Source: Tetrahymena thermophila SB210
Taxonomy: Eukaryota; Ciliophora; Oligohymenophorea; Hymenostomatida; Tetrahymenidae
Assembly: GCF_000189635.1 (NCBI RefSeq)
Contig: NW_002476319.1
Span: forward strand, 496,001-560,000
Reading direction: 5' to 3'
Length of the DNA stretch: 64,000 nt
The notes beneath the pieces are model-generated. The model saw only the letters and a list, made by a program, of their open reading frames with translations, was not told the DNA's origin and ran no database searches. A program made the position numbers and the translations under genes. Of the stretch, positions 25,420 through 38,884 are shown piece by piece. The first letter of the stretch is position 1. Every line of letters begins with the position of its first letter.

Positions 25420-27544
25420 TTCTATTTTATTTTTGTTTAATATATTGATTATTTAATTCCAATTAAATATTATATTTAAAGATAGATTAGAAAATTGTGA
25501 TTTTAAGCACATTAATACTAATTTTATTTTTAAATATAACAATATTTTGCTGAATTCTGTTACTTTTTGAGTAACTATTTCATATTATTTTATAAAAAGA
25601 ATATTCTTAAATTAATTAACTTTTTTAATTACAGTTTTTAAATTCAAATGAATTTTTCTATTTAGAATTAGATTTTTTCTAGAAAAAAAAATTTAATTTC
25701 AGAAAATAAAAATATTGAAAATCAATATGAAAGTGAAGCATCAAATCTAACACTTTGAAGATATGATTTATTTTTGGTTTATTTATTAGTATTAAGAAAT
25801 TGATGGCAATTTTAATTGATAATTCCTAATTATTTTAATATAAAATTTAATTCTATATTTCAAATTTTGACTTTCAGTGTGTAGAACAATTTTAAGTTAA
25901 CTAAAAATTCAATTCTGTTTATTTCTTTTAATTTTTGAAGTAAATAAAATAAGTACTATTAATTTCTTTTCATTAATTTTGTAACAAAAATTAATCTGGA
26001 ATAAAAATTAGATGAATTAAGAAGTAAATAATGAATATATAAAGCAAAAACAGAATTTGAATCAAAAAAATTTCCATATAATAAATATATTTTGACTTAT
26101 TTTTTTATAAGAAATTAAGAGAATTCTTAAATATACGATTATGTACATACAGTATTTGAATTCTAAATAAAAAAATTTAACTTAATTTAAATTTTAATAG
26201 TTTTAAATTAGCTTTTCAATTTAAATTAATTACTATTACATTTGATAATTATTTATATTATAAAAATTTGTTTTAAAATAAAATAGTAAAAATTATAAAT
26301 AAATTAATTTTAAATGGATTGTTGAGTTATTAGAAGGAAAAAAAATTAGGAAAATAATTCAATAATTTCAAAAAAATATAGCCTTGATTTAAAAAATAAA
26401 AATTATTTTCAAGGATTAATAATTTAATAATAAAATAAAAGTTTGGATTACTTAATGTCTAATTTATATTAAAAGCTTTTATTTGAATTTAATAAAAAAT
26501 TTTATTTTTAATATTTCAAAATTTTATTAAGTAAAATTGAGTTTTTTTAATATATATCTACCTCTTTATGCTAACTTGATTTTAATTTGAAACAAATTAT
26601 GACTATTAAATATAAAGAAGAATATAGGTTTAATAAATTTTTTAAAATAATTAATTGTACATCAATTTAACAAAGAGAATAAAATTAATTATTTTTATAT
26701 TTTTCTGCATTTTGGTAACATAACAAAGCTTGACGTTTCATCCTATAATATTTGAAATATTTATAAAAATATTATTATTTTTTATTTTTTTCAAAGTAAA
26801 TTTTGAAAATTATGATAATTTATTTATTTTTGAGATAAAAATATTAATTGATTAGTTAGAAGCAAAATCTATTTATTTTGTTTTATGATAATAAAATGTT
26901 TTAATTTGATTTTATTTATTATTTTATCCCTATTATTATTTTGTAAGTGCATAATTTTAATCTTTTTCTAAAAAAATAAATTTTAAATTGTTTCACAAAA
27001 AATAAATTTAGTCAAATTCAAATTTTATAGAGACTAATCAAACTGTCTCTCATATAATTTAAATTACTAATTTATTTCTAATTATTTACAGCATTTAAAA
27101 TTTTAATGAATAATTAATTTATAAATCCATTTAATGAATAAATATTTAGTTAATAATATTAATAATAAATAATTGTACTTTGAAGAGTAAAACCTTTATA
27201 ACTGGTGATTCTTTAATTATTAATTTTTGTAATTTTATTGAGTAAATTTATTAGTTCTGGCTAGAAATATGTAAATTTAAGTTAATGCTTTTATTTGACT
27301 CATAATAATTTATAATTTACAGTATCTCCTTAATTATATGTAATATTAATTTCTTATAAATATGAATGTGTTTTCATTTATTTAAAAATAAATTGCAAAC
27401 AAAAAATGTAAAAGCTGAATTTCAGGTTTTAAGTATTGCTTTTGGTACGATCAGATTTTATTGACAAAATGTATAAATAGTAATTAAGATTTTTAATTTA
27501 CTAATATAATAATTAAACTCAAAAAACATATTTTAATTTGTTAA
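25420..27544. other. Intergenic between divergent genes
   Basis: About 2.1 kb of AT-rich DNA between the divergent starts of the oxidoreductase and penicillin-acylase genes. Both promoters should be here. No coding-like frame, repeat array or RNA gene was recognised. Confidence 0.6.
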
Positions 27545-30500
27545 ATGAATAAAATTGTTTCATTTGTTATAAAAGCAATCTTCTTTTTCCTAGTTTTAGC
27601 AGGAATTCTAATTGGTGGCTTGTACATTGTCTTTTCTCCTAAGCTATCAGGAGTGCTAGAACACAATCATTAAAAATATGGAAATATTTAAATAAGAAGA
27701 GATGATCATGGTATTCCTCATGTTAAGGCTAAAGATTATGATAGCGCATGTTATGGATAAGGGTTTGCAACAGCTCAGGACAGATTGTTCAATATGTTCG
27801 TAAAAAGAGCTCTTATACAGGGTAGATTATCAGAATTAGATCCAAAAGGCATTAACACTGATGTATTCTTTAGGTATAATATCATTTAAATAATAAAGTT
27901 GTTACAATAATTTGTTTAATTGTTTATTTTTTATTTAAAATAGGACGATAGGCATAAATCGTATAGCAGAAAAGACTATGAAAACTATATCAAAAGAGGG
28001 AATGAACTGCTTACAAGCATATTCAGATGGTGTTAATGATTATTACCATTCGCTCTCTATAAAACCTTTAGAATTTGTTTTGTCTTAAGCTGTTTGGAGA
28101 GATTGGACTCCTTACGACTCTGTATGCTACGTCAAATTTATGTAACATTTTAAGATAAATAAGTCTTTATATTTTTATAATGCTTAAAAAACATAGGTAT
28201 TTCTTGTTAAGTATGGATTACATGTTTGAACCATTAAGGAGTTAATTAGCAGAATAATTTGGAGCAGAAGATTCATTATTTATGACTGGTATTCATCATG
28301 AAAAGTAATAATATTAGGTCACTGTAATGAATGATGATGAGTTGAAGCAAAGCGGTATTTATGAATAGTATTAAAGAAACAGAACTGTAGATTTAAATAA
28401 AGAAGTTAAATTCTCAGAAGAAACAAAATAAAAACTTATGAATACAACCTTAAGCAATATTTTATATGATCTCTACTCAAGTATATTTATTTATTAATAT
28501 TTTATCATATGTTTAATTGAAAAAATAAATATAAATAAAGCTTCTTATGGATCAAATTCTTGGGTTATTCATGGAAATTTGACTGAATCAGGAAAACCTA
28601 TACTCTCAAACGACCCTCATCTTTAAAATAGTATCCCTTGTACTTGGTATTAAATAGAAATTCTTATGAGTAAAATAAATTTATTGAAAATAATCTTTTT
28701 ATTTTATTGAAATATTTTATATTCAAAGCTGAATCGAATAAGACTGTTCACGGTGCTTCAATGCCTGGTATTCCATTAGTTATGATTGGTAGGACAGATT
28801 TTGCTTCTTGGGGCATAACAGTTTTATACGCTGATAATACTGATTTGTATGTTGAAAAGGTAGAAGGAAATAAATACTTACTTGATGGAGAGTGGAAAGA
28901 TCTTAAAATAGTGAAAGAAACCATTAATGTAAAGGGGAAAAAACCTTATGAATTAGAAGTCAAATATACTCACAGAGGTCCTTTAATTGATTATACAACT
29001 GACTTCCACTTTGAAAATCCCTTTTTGAAGCATGGATTAGTAACTTCATTAGCTTTTGCAGCATCATTTGAATTTGATAACACCTTTGATGCTTTTAAAA
29101 GTAAACAAAAATATATATTTTAATAAATGAGGACTTATTTATATTATCTTACTTTCTAAAAGCAATAATAAACTCAAAATCCACTAAAGAAATCAGGGAT
29201 AGCTTTGCTAGCTTATCTGGTCCAGCCTTATCTTTACTTTATTGCACAGAAAGTGGTGATATAGGTTACTATGGAATTAGTAGAATACCTTATACAAATT
29301 ATCCTGAGATGGGACCATTTTTAAAAGATGGAACAACTTCTAAATATGACTGGGCTGGAATAACAAATAGAGATGAAAATCCTTAAATCATAAATCCAAA
29401 AAAAGGTAATCAATTAATTATAATATTAAATATATTTTTAATGAGTTTATACAAATATTTAAAGGCTACATTGTTGCTGCTAATAATAAATTCGCAACAA
29501 ATAACTTAAAGCACCATTATTCGATCAGTATTTCATGCACTCCTAGAGCATCTAGAATTGATGAGTTGATACAGTAGTAAATAAAATCAGGCAAGAAATT
29601 TAATATTGAAGATATGAAAAGAATTATGTTTGATACTTTAGATATTTATGCTAGAGATGTAGTACCAAGTCTCAATATACTCTTTGCAAAGCATGGAGAA
29701 AAGGTTTTAAACAACAACAACACTCTTATTCAATAAGCAAAAGATACTTTGAAATAACTTTAAAATTGGGACTATCGCTTTGATGCAAATAGTAAACAAG
29801 CTCCTTATTTTGCTGCATGGGAATTTTTATACTCTGACAAATCTATGCACTCATTCAATACAAGTGCTGAAAATAGAGCTATTTTAACTAAAGGTAGATA
29901 ATTCTGGCACTTCTAATTTTCTAAAATCTATGATTGGTCGAGTGGTGTTAACACTAACTTTAATGAAAAGTGGTGCCATAGTGAAAAAAATAAAAAAACA
30001 GGTCATGCCTGTCTACACAACGTTTTTATGGCTCTAGCTGAAACATAATAATTACTAGATAAAAAGTATTCAGAATCTGGAGTAAATAAATAAATATCTT
30101 ATTCAAAAAAACAATAAATTTATTTTATATTTAAAAATAGAATCCAGCTAGAACTTGGGGTAATTTACATGTAAATAACTTTGCCCACTTCCCCTTTAGT
30201 AAGACTATATTGAAGAAAATATTCCACAGAAGCTTCCCTGGTTTTGGTAATGCAAGAACTGTGGCAGTAGCAATTCCTAATTATTTATATGACTCATTTC
30301 ATGCAAATCAAGGAGCCAATTTTAGAGCTATTTTTGATATGAGCAATCCCTATGAAAAAAATTATTACCTTGTTGATACTGGCTCATCAGAAAATTTATT
30401 CTCACCTTACTATGATGATTAACTAAAGATGCATGAAGATTTTGTTTTTATTGAAATGAAATCTGGTTTTAAAAATTTCATGCAAAATAAAAAGCATGTA

Positions 30501-30554
30501 TTTGATTTAGTTTATAAAAACTAACAAAATAAAAAGGATAACCAAGAACTTTGA
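27545..30554 (+). CDS. Penicillin acylase-like (S45) Ntn hydrolase, membrane-anchored
   Basis: Eight exons give 862 codons with the stop: 27545-27873, 27944-28141, 28197-28480, 28541-28669, 28729-29100, 29163-29405, 29465-30081 and 30141-30554. Residues 6-30 form one hydrophobic span (IFFFLVLAGILIGGLYIVF), a signal anchor. The alpha-chain region contains RRDDHGIPHVKA and GFATAQDRLF. The beta chain would begin at Ser275 in SYGSNSWVIHG, the autocatalytic nucleophile of the family, followed by LSNDPHL and MPGIPLVMIGR as in bacterial penicillin and acyl-homoserine-lactone acylases. The family hydrolyses amides of fatty or aromatic acids. The length matches the bacterial precursor. The family is mainly bacterial, so bacterial ancestry is inferred; seven introns and ciliate codon use argue for long residence. 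Confidence 0.9.
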
Positions 30555-31131
30555 ATTAAGCATTCATTTTAAATAATTTAATCAAAATTATATGAAAAAA
30601 AAATATTTTTGTATGGATGAATCATATTTCATTTACTTTATTTTTGCATCTTTAAGTTTTAAATTTATTTGTTTATTTTTCAAATTTTTTTAAGGTGATA
30701 AATTAAGTAAGCTTAGATAATTAATTTACCAATCAATATTTTATATATAAATGATAGATAAATAAATAAATGATAAATAAAAATTTTTCTAATCATCAAG
30801 TGTAAATATTATTTTACACATGAAAAGGAATATAATGAAGGTTTATTGTGTTTTGCAATTTCTTGATAAGTTTAACTAGGAATATTCGTAAAAAGAAAAT
30901 ATAATGAAAAATTAATATGATAAATTGATTAAATAAATTTTGTTTCAAATTGAATCCATCACAAAAACTCAATAAAAATTAATATATCCTTAAATCAATA
31001 ACAAAGCCGCAAAAATTGAATTCATATATTTTTTAATTACTTTTTTTAGTGATTAATATAAACTTAAAGTAAAAGATAAATACAGCTGTGATTAACACAG
31101 TTATAATCTGAAAATAATTAGACTTCAAATA
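30555..31131. other. Intergenic, AT-rich
   Basis: A 577-bp spacer between two plus-strand genes. It contains AAAT repeats near 30755-30785 and no coding frame. Confidence 0.6.
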
Positions 31132-33708
31132 ATGTAGAGTTCATCTTAAAAATAGATTTACATTCAATAAGTGCAAAAAGATGAAGCTTCTTCGAAGGAA
31201 TTAGAGGAATAAATGGCTAGCAATTTAATGAGTAGCAATTAATAATAAATTCATAAATAAGAAGCACCTACAAAAAGTCTACTATTATCAAACTAATAGA
31301 AAGGGACTAGTTTAGCAAGTGTTACATAAATAAGTAAATTACTTGATGATTATGGTTAATATTTAAATCTACAAACATCAAAACTAAAGTCTACTCAGCA
31401 ATCTTCTAAGAATAATCTACAGCTACCAATTAAGAGAGTATTTGAGAATATGATCAGCCCTCTTACAAATCAGCACTCAGCAATTTAATCAAACCTAAAT
31501 TAAACTTCACTTTAAAATAATCACAGAAAAAAATTTAGAAGTAACTCAAATCATCAGCCATCATAAAATTATTAATTTCGTTAAGATGTAGGCCATAAAA
31601 ATCGAAGCAATAATTTCGATTTAGAAATGATTAATAGAATTAATGCAAATAAAATATATTAGATTTTTGCTAATTAAAATGCAAATGAAGCAAATGGCTC
31701 TTTTACAAATTTAGAATAGAATAATTTAGCTGATATGAACATGATTTAACAGCTTTCAAATAACAGAATAGATACAATTAATAATGAAAATAAATAAATT
31801 ACAAACGTAAGTAAGTTACCTGTGATCAATTCTCCTCGAGTAAAACATTGCTATCTAAGTCCAAAAAGTAAACTTAAAAGCCTCACAAAAAGAGATTACA
31901 ATAAATAAATATCATAAAATTATGATAATGATTAAGATTCTTCATAAAGCTTAAAAATTATTAAAAGAGAGTAACCAAATACTACAAGAAATTAGTAGAA
32001 TACAATAGCTTATAAAAGAAAAATAAAGCTACAAGATGATTTGTTTATTGAATAGGAGGATACAACTAAAATGAGCAATTCATCGCCAGCCAATAGCCCT
32101 AAATAGCACTTTAAAGACAATTCCAATTAGCAAGGTTATTCAAACCTTTTAAAACAAAACACTAAGGTTTGCTAGCAATTTATTGTTCCAAAAATTAAAT
32201 TTAAATCCTACTCATCGAAGAAAAACTCAAATAATCAATAGGAAAATTCTGATGAAAATAGCAAAGATGAGATAAATTCCTTTTAGTAGTCACTTGCAAA
32301 TTAATAAGATCCAAGCAATTTTAATTTTATAAATCTTTGTGGTAACAACTCTATTTTTAATAGTTAAGCTATACCTTCTCCTAGAAAACAAGCTGAAGAG
32401 TATTTAGATAGCTATATTATCAAACAAAACAGAGATAGATCTAGCAAAAGCAGAACAAGTTAGTCAAAATAAAATAGTTAAACAACAAGATTCTTACCAT
32501 AAATTAATTCACCAACTAATTTTTAGAATGGAGATGGATAAAGCATGACTATAAATGGATGCTAAAATAACTAGTCTTCTCTGATTGAAGAATAAATAAA
32601 ACAGTCAAAAGAAATATATGGTAAAAAGTATTTTAAAAACTTAAAGATTGAAAGTTTAATAAAAGAATATGAAAAAAGAAGTATAAAGAGTATTTTTGAT
32701 ATGTAAATACCTGTTTCATCAAAGAAGAATAAGTAAGAAATCTATAGTGCTCTAGAAGAAAAAAAGTAAAAAGAATAAAAGCTAGTATCTTAAAACCCCT
32801 AAAATAAAAGTGGTAAAAGTGATATACTAAAAAATAACAAAGAACATGAACAAAAATTATTGTAAAATATATAAGGGTAACTAAGTAAGAGTGCTCTAAC
32901 AAATAAATTAGAATTAGACCTAAAGTATTTTAGAGAGAGAACAAAGAGTAGCCTTATCAGAGGATAATGTGAAATGCTTTAATAAGAGTTTAAGGTAGAT
33001 TCTTAGTCAGTTGTATAGGGTTATGCAATTTAATAATAAAATACAATCTAAAATTAGTTATCTAAAAACATAAAAAATAATGCTTTTAGTGATTATGGAA
33101 TTAGTTAATTTGGTAATCAAAATTATAATTTAAAAAATAATTAACAAAGTTTAAATGCATACATCAAAAGAGGCAGTAATTCATTAGATATAGCAACAAA
33201 TTAATAAATATATAATCCTAATTAAGACTTTAGTATTTTGACTCACAAGAGTACAAAATAAGCTTAATAAGTTTAAGAAACTAACAACAGCGAATAATAC
33301 AAAGAAGAAAAAGATATATTAGATAATTTTCTCAAAAGCATAAAGAAAAAGTAGGTAAAAACAATAGAATATTAAAGTTCTTAATAGCAATCTCCTTTAA
33401 AGTCAGATCATAGATAATGTTTAATTATTAATCCTATTTAACCAGAAACTTTAGTAGATTAAGATTAAGAAAAATTAGAAATTTAAATTTAAGAGGGTTT
33501 AAAAAAAGATTTAAATTCATAAAAAATCTGTGCTATTATGCCAAGTTCTACAAAGTCAAAATATAAAAATAAAAATAAAAAATGGAATTTTAATTAAAAA
33601 ACAGTAGGTTAAGAAAATGTAAATGAAAATAGTAATGAAATCAATAATAATGGAGGATGGGAAACAAAAACTAACAGTAACTTTGATTAATTATACAGTT
33701 TATTTTGA
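31132..33708 (+). CDS. Gln/Asn/Ser/Lys-rich protein, 858 residues, intronless
   Basis: One uninterrupted frame from ATG at 31132 (MQSSSQKQIYIQQVQKDEAS) to TGA at 33706-33708. The composition is dominated by Gln, Asn, Ser and Lys. Scattered short conserved-looking pieces are present (LPVINSPRVKHCYLSPKSK, KIESLIKEYEKRSIKSIFD). Several Ser-Pro sites (SSPANSPK, AIPSPRK) could be kinase targets. There is no signal peptide, membrane span or enzyme motif. Most of the chain is probably disordered, with short helices. Such proteins are common in ciliates and often of unknown role. An 859-codon frame without TGA is strong evidence that it is a gene; nothing supports a function. Confidence 0.75.
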
Positions 33709-34893
33709 CTTACTTTAATCTTTTCGAGGAATATTTGCTAAAAACAAAATAAATATTTATTTATTACATCAAAATATAGCTCATTCTTAAATTATAGTAA
33801 TAATTGCAAATTAAATTAAACAACTTGAAGATTTATTTATTAAAAGTATTTATTTGCTTATTGTGAAATTTGAGATGCAATAAAGAGTAAAACTTGAAAT
33901 AAATTTATTTTAATTAATAAATATTTAATAATCTTTCTAAAAATTGTTAATTATTTCTAAAGAACTATATATTATATCCAATTTACCTAAAAGACATCTA
34001 AGAATAGAAAAGAGTATTTTCAATCTTGTTAGTCAATAAATAACATTTAACTATTTTGAAAAAATTTCTCAAAAAAAAATTATTAATTTTAATACTAAAA
34101 GTGAATTTTATTTCTTAAAACATAAGAAAAATCTTTAATACATAATCATTTAATGAATTTTTTAAAATTATTTATTAATTGCCCTTAATAAAATATTATT
34201 TAAATTGAATAAATTAAAAATAAAAATAAAACTACTTTACTTTGAATCTTATATAAGTTAATTTTTATTTTATATTTATAAATTAATTAAAAATTTATTA
34301 ACATATTAGGTGAAAATAATTAACTTCATGCAATAAATAAAAGTTTTATTACAATTTTAATATATTAAACTAATTAAAAAAAAACTTAAAATCAATAATT
34401 TAATAATCTTAAAATGTAATAAAATATATCTAATTTTCTACAAATAATATAATTATTTTACAAATACGGTAATTTCTCCATTCGTAAAAAATCAAACATA
34501 GCAATTAGGAATTCTTCATAAAAAATTAAGCATTTTTTCTAAATTTCTATCAAAGATTTAATTCGTAAAATAATATCGAAGAAATATGGTAGGTATTATG
34601 TAATAATAAATTTGATTTTCTTAAAAAAATTGAAAAATTTTAAATCTTATTTGATTTTTAATATTCTTTAAATGTTGCATTTTTTATTTTAAAATAAAAT
34701 ATAAAAGTCTATTTAAGGATAAAAATTAATAAAATTATGAATAGTTTTACTTTAAATATAATTTACGAAATTTAAAAAAATATTTAAAATGTAATTTTAA
34801 CAAGGTAATTTTGAATTTTGTTAATTCATTTCTTACTAATCATTTTAAATTACCAAATATAAATTAATTATTTATTTGTTTATTTATTTATAT
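33709..34893. other. Intergenic between convergent genes
   Basis: About 1.2 kb of AT-rich DNA between two gene 3' ends, with no coding-like frame. A TTTA repeat lies near 34870-34890. Confidence 0.6.
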
Positions 34894-37800
34894 TCACTTT
34901 TATTAATTTGGTATTGATTCAGAAATATTTGAAGTTTCTAAATTACTGCTGCAAGGTGAGTCTTTAGATTGGCATTTTTCAATAACTTAATTGGTATATG
35001 TGCTTTATTTTTGATTTGATTATATTTTAGGATGAATATTATTATTAGAAAATTAAAGTTCACTGAATGATTGTTTTTCAAGCTTGCTTTGATTAGAATT
35101 TTGGTCTAATAAAAATAAAATTTAGCTATTCTTATTTGGAGTTATATCAAATTAACAACTTTTATCTTAATTTAATTATAAAACATTGGCATATTCATTC
35201 TATTAATTGTCTTCATTACTTGTTTGGGAGTTTTAGTTTGGACTCTATTCTAATTAACTTTATTTATTTTTATAGGCTAAAAATGGACTTTATCTGTGAC
35301 TCCATAGCTTCAACTTATTTGGATAAATTGATCCATTTTTTTTTTCTTGTTTACTTTAATTGAATTCCTCAAAAGATAGCTAAACTTACCCAAAACTTTA
35401 CTAATTTATAGAAAACTGAGATAAAATTTTTTATTTTTTCTAATACAAAGGACTCTATATACTATTTAGAGACTAAATTTTTAAAGGGTCATGCATTTTT
35501 ATTTATTATAAATCATTAATATTTAAAATATTTTTTTAATTTGGATGCAGTACAATACTTTCTCTAAAATCCTATTTTGATTTTTGGTTTTTAGGGTTAT
35601 TGATATTGCATTGAGAAATACTTTTATGTGAATTCTAAGGTTTCTATATTTTTTCAGCTCTATCTTTTAGATATTTTTTATTTACTTCACTTTCACATGA
35701 TTTATCGCTATTCTAGTTTTTATTCTCAATTTTATCTGGATGATAAAGTTGTTATTTAATTTTCTGCATAGTTTCCTCTTTATTTAATATATTTTAAACC
35801 AAATCATGTTCTTTAACTAATTATAAAATATTTTGGTTCATTGCTATATTTCTATTTTAGTTTTCTTTGATACTTTGATAGATATAAAAAAGCTGCTTAG
35901 GGTCATGAATAATAGCACCACTTTAAAAAAATTAACTAACTCGAAGCATTTATGTATTTACAGTACCTTATCTTGATTATCTGTGCAGTCTTAAACTTTT
36001 TTTCTTTTGTATCTTAATTACTGGTTTAGCAAGAGTATTAAATAATTATATTTGTTACTCATCAAGAAGCAATAATTTAAGTTTATCTATATCATATAAT
36101 CTTTTAAGGATGTGTGTGATATCTAAATCTTATTCAATTTTTTGTTCAGCCATCCTGTAAATTCTCATTTTTTCATTTTTATCTTCGATTTTATAATCTA
36201 ATCCAAACAAATCCGCAACTGCTTGACAAGATTCTTAAGTTTTCATCCAAAGAAACTAGTAAAAAGAATAGTCTATTTACTTTCCCATATTACTTCCTAA
36301 ATTTATTAGTTGGGAGCCATTAATAGAAATAATATGCTTTTCTAGCTCTTTATTTTTAATATTATTTTAATTAGAATTATGCTCTTAAAAATCAAAATAG
36401 AACGTGTTCTTCATTAAACTAACGATTATTTTATGTTTTTGATAAACGCCATAAAAAATACCAATTATTCCAAGAAGGCTGACTAAATATTTATTATTAT
36501 TAATTATTTAATAAATAATTCTCATTGAAATAAATAAATAACTAAAAACACTTTTATATTTTTGAGCAGGAAGTATAGAAAAATAAAGACTAAGGATTAT
36601 AACAATAAAACATTCATATTGAATAAACCTTTTGGATTTTAAAAAATTTTTAAAAAGCAAAATTTTTATTTAAAAATATTTTTTTTAAATTACTTTTATG
36701 ATTTTAAATTTATTTTAAATGCTTATCAAATATTATTTTTTAAATAAAGCATGGCTGCTTATGAAAAAAAAAATAAGGTTTTAAACGATTTAACATTATT
36801 TATTTTAAAGCACATGGTTTTGAACAAAAAAAACTGTCTTAATTAAATAAGCATTCATAGATTTTGCTTTTCTTTCTGCCAAAAAATAATAAAATTTTTT
36901 TTGATTTAGGAATTTATAATTAAATTAAAATACCCAATAATCCTCCAAAATTTGCCAAATTCAAGCATATAGTAATTACTAAACTTTAAGAATTTAATAG
37001 CATTATCTTTTAAGACCCATCATTTTTAAATTTCAAAACAAAATTAGCTGAATCACTTTAATTTTCCAATTAGGTTTTCGTTTCTATATTTTAGAAATTT
37101 ACTTGTAAGCCTTGATGTTAAATCATATAGTCGTTGTTTCCATAAAGGTTACTGAGCATTCCTTCCTCTCGTTGTTTAATTAAAACTTGCTTTTAATTTA
37201 ATTTATAAGGTTAACAAATTATACTTATATTTTCAAAAATTATTACAGATAATTCGACATCCACATTTTTAAATGTACTCATATCAAATTAGTATTCGTA
37301 AACGTAAGGTATCAATGTTAACTTATCTATACTACTTACAGATTTAGTTGAGTCTTAAGATAGTTAAGATTACAAAATTATAAGTCTCAAAAAATATTTA
37401 GTAATGTTTTTTTCTAATGGGTTAATTTTAGAAAATGAAATTTACAAATTAGATTCTAACTATTTATTATAAGTTGAACTTAAATTGTAGTTGCCTTAAA
37501 AACAATATAGTTAAGTTGGTGTTATATCTAGATTGGACTGTTTTATATTTTTCTGAAAATCATTACATTCAATTAACTAATAATTCTACTTAGATATTTA
37601 AAAACCTGTCTGAAATTTTATTTTAGTAACTAATTCTACTTCGATGCTAAACTCTTGCGTTATATTTTATAATCCAACATAATTAGCTCCATTTTCAGTT
37701 TCTTTCATAAAATAGAAAGCCAAGATACTATTAGACCCATTAATTTAAATATCACTACTGTCAATTTATTATACTTCCCCTTTATAATATGCAATAAATA

Positions 37801-38160
37801 ATGTAATTATTTTAAGTAGAAATTTAATACACATAAATCGAATATAAAAAACTCATAAATGGTTTTAGCAAACTTAAAAAATATACCTGAATATTAATTT
37901 AGACTTTAAAATGTCTCTTCTAAATATTTTCCAACAGTAAATAGAAATATAAATATAAGTATTAGCCAAGTCAAAAGTCCTCCCTATTAAGATATACATA
38001 TAAATATATATTGTTTCCTATCTGAACATATTCTAAATAAAAAATTTTAATTTACTAATGGAGTTCCATTTTTCTCGTTTGCGTTCGGTTTAAGCTCAAA
38101 TTACTTTCCTAAAAAATCAGTCTTTACTAAAAAGTTAGATAGCCTATTTACACAACCCAT
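34894..38160 (-). CDS. Large ciliate transmembrane protein
   Basis: Starts at 38160 (MGCVNRLSNFLVKTDFLGK) and ends TGA at 34894-34896, with several introns. An early membrane span (LLTWLILIFIFLFTVG) is followed by a long Asn/Gln/Ile-rich, probably extracellular region (about 37000-37850). A second span lies near 36440 (VSLLGIIGIFYGVY). The region after it contains a conserved-looking helical segment with KIEDKNEKMRIYRMAEQ, DLDITHILKRLYDIDKL and LLLLDEQQIQLFNTL. The C-terminal tail is Lys/Asn/Gln-rich. This two-span layout with a cytoplasmic KLKLLLL motif recurs, from memory, in large ciliate-specific families of unknown function. Membrane topology is inferred from hydrophobicity read by eye. 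Internal exon limits are not all resolved. Confidence 0.7.
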
Positions 38161-38884
38161 ATATGTAGATTTTATTTTTTTCTTCTATAGTGTATAAGCG
38201 TAATTTATTGTACTTCAATTAATTATTTGTTTTATTAATAGAACTTAAGTATTATAAATTATTTATTTATAATTAACAGTATATTTAATTATTTTTGCTT
38301 CTACAAAGTTAAATTATTAATAGATTTTTAATCACAATTTTTTATACTTGAAAAATTAACAAAATAGTAAAATAAATATCAATAATATATTTATAATCAT
38401 TAAATCATATTAAAAAATAAATGGTTAATTTATTTTTATAAAAATTATTGATTAGTAATTTGCCAATATTACTGGCAGCCCTTGCTTCTTACTTGAAATT
38501 TCATTTAAAAAATTTTTTAATTCATTTTTTAATAATTCTATAAGTACAAAATATTAAATATTATATTAAATAGAGCAAATAATCTACATTTTACATAAAT
38601 TCTAATTTTTTTTTTATAAAATATTTATTTAAAAAAGAACAATTAAACATACTAACAGATAATAAGAAATAAACTTGAATTAAGATCTGCAAATTTTGTC
38701 ATAAATAGTAGATACACTTTTAAGTAAATGACCACCAAATAGAAGAAATTAAGTTAATACAAAAGATAGTATAAATATTTAATATCATGCTAAATTATTT
38801 AAATAAACCATAATCTTCTTTATTTTAACTTATTGAATAGCATTCACTACATTTTTTTTTTTGAAACAAATAATAAAAAGTAGG
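38161..38884. other. Intergenic, AT-rich
   Basis: 724 bp between two minus-strand genes. It should contain the promoter of the large transmembrane gene and the 3' flank of the small secreted-protein gene. Nothing else is recognised. Confidence 0.6.

Noticed and set aside
35136..35363. Plus-strand hydrophobic frame
   Set aside because: Opposite the Lys/Asn-rich tail of the large membrane-protein gene; complement artefact.
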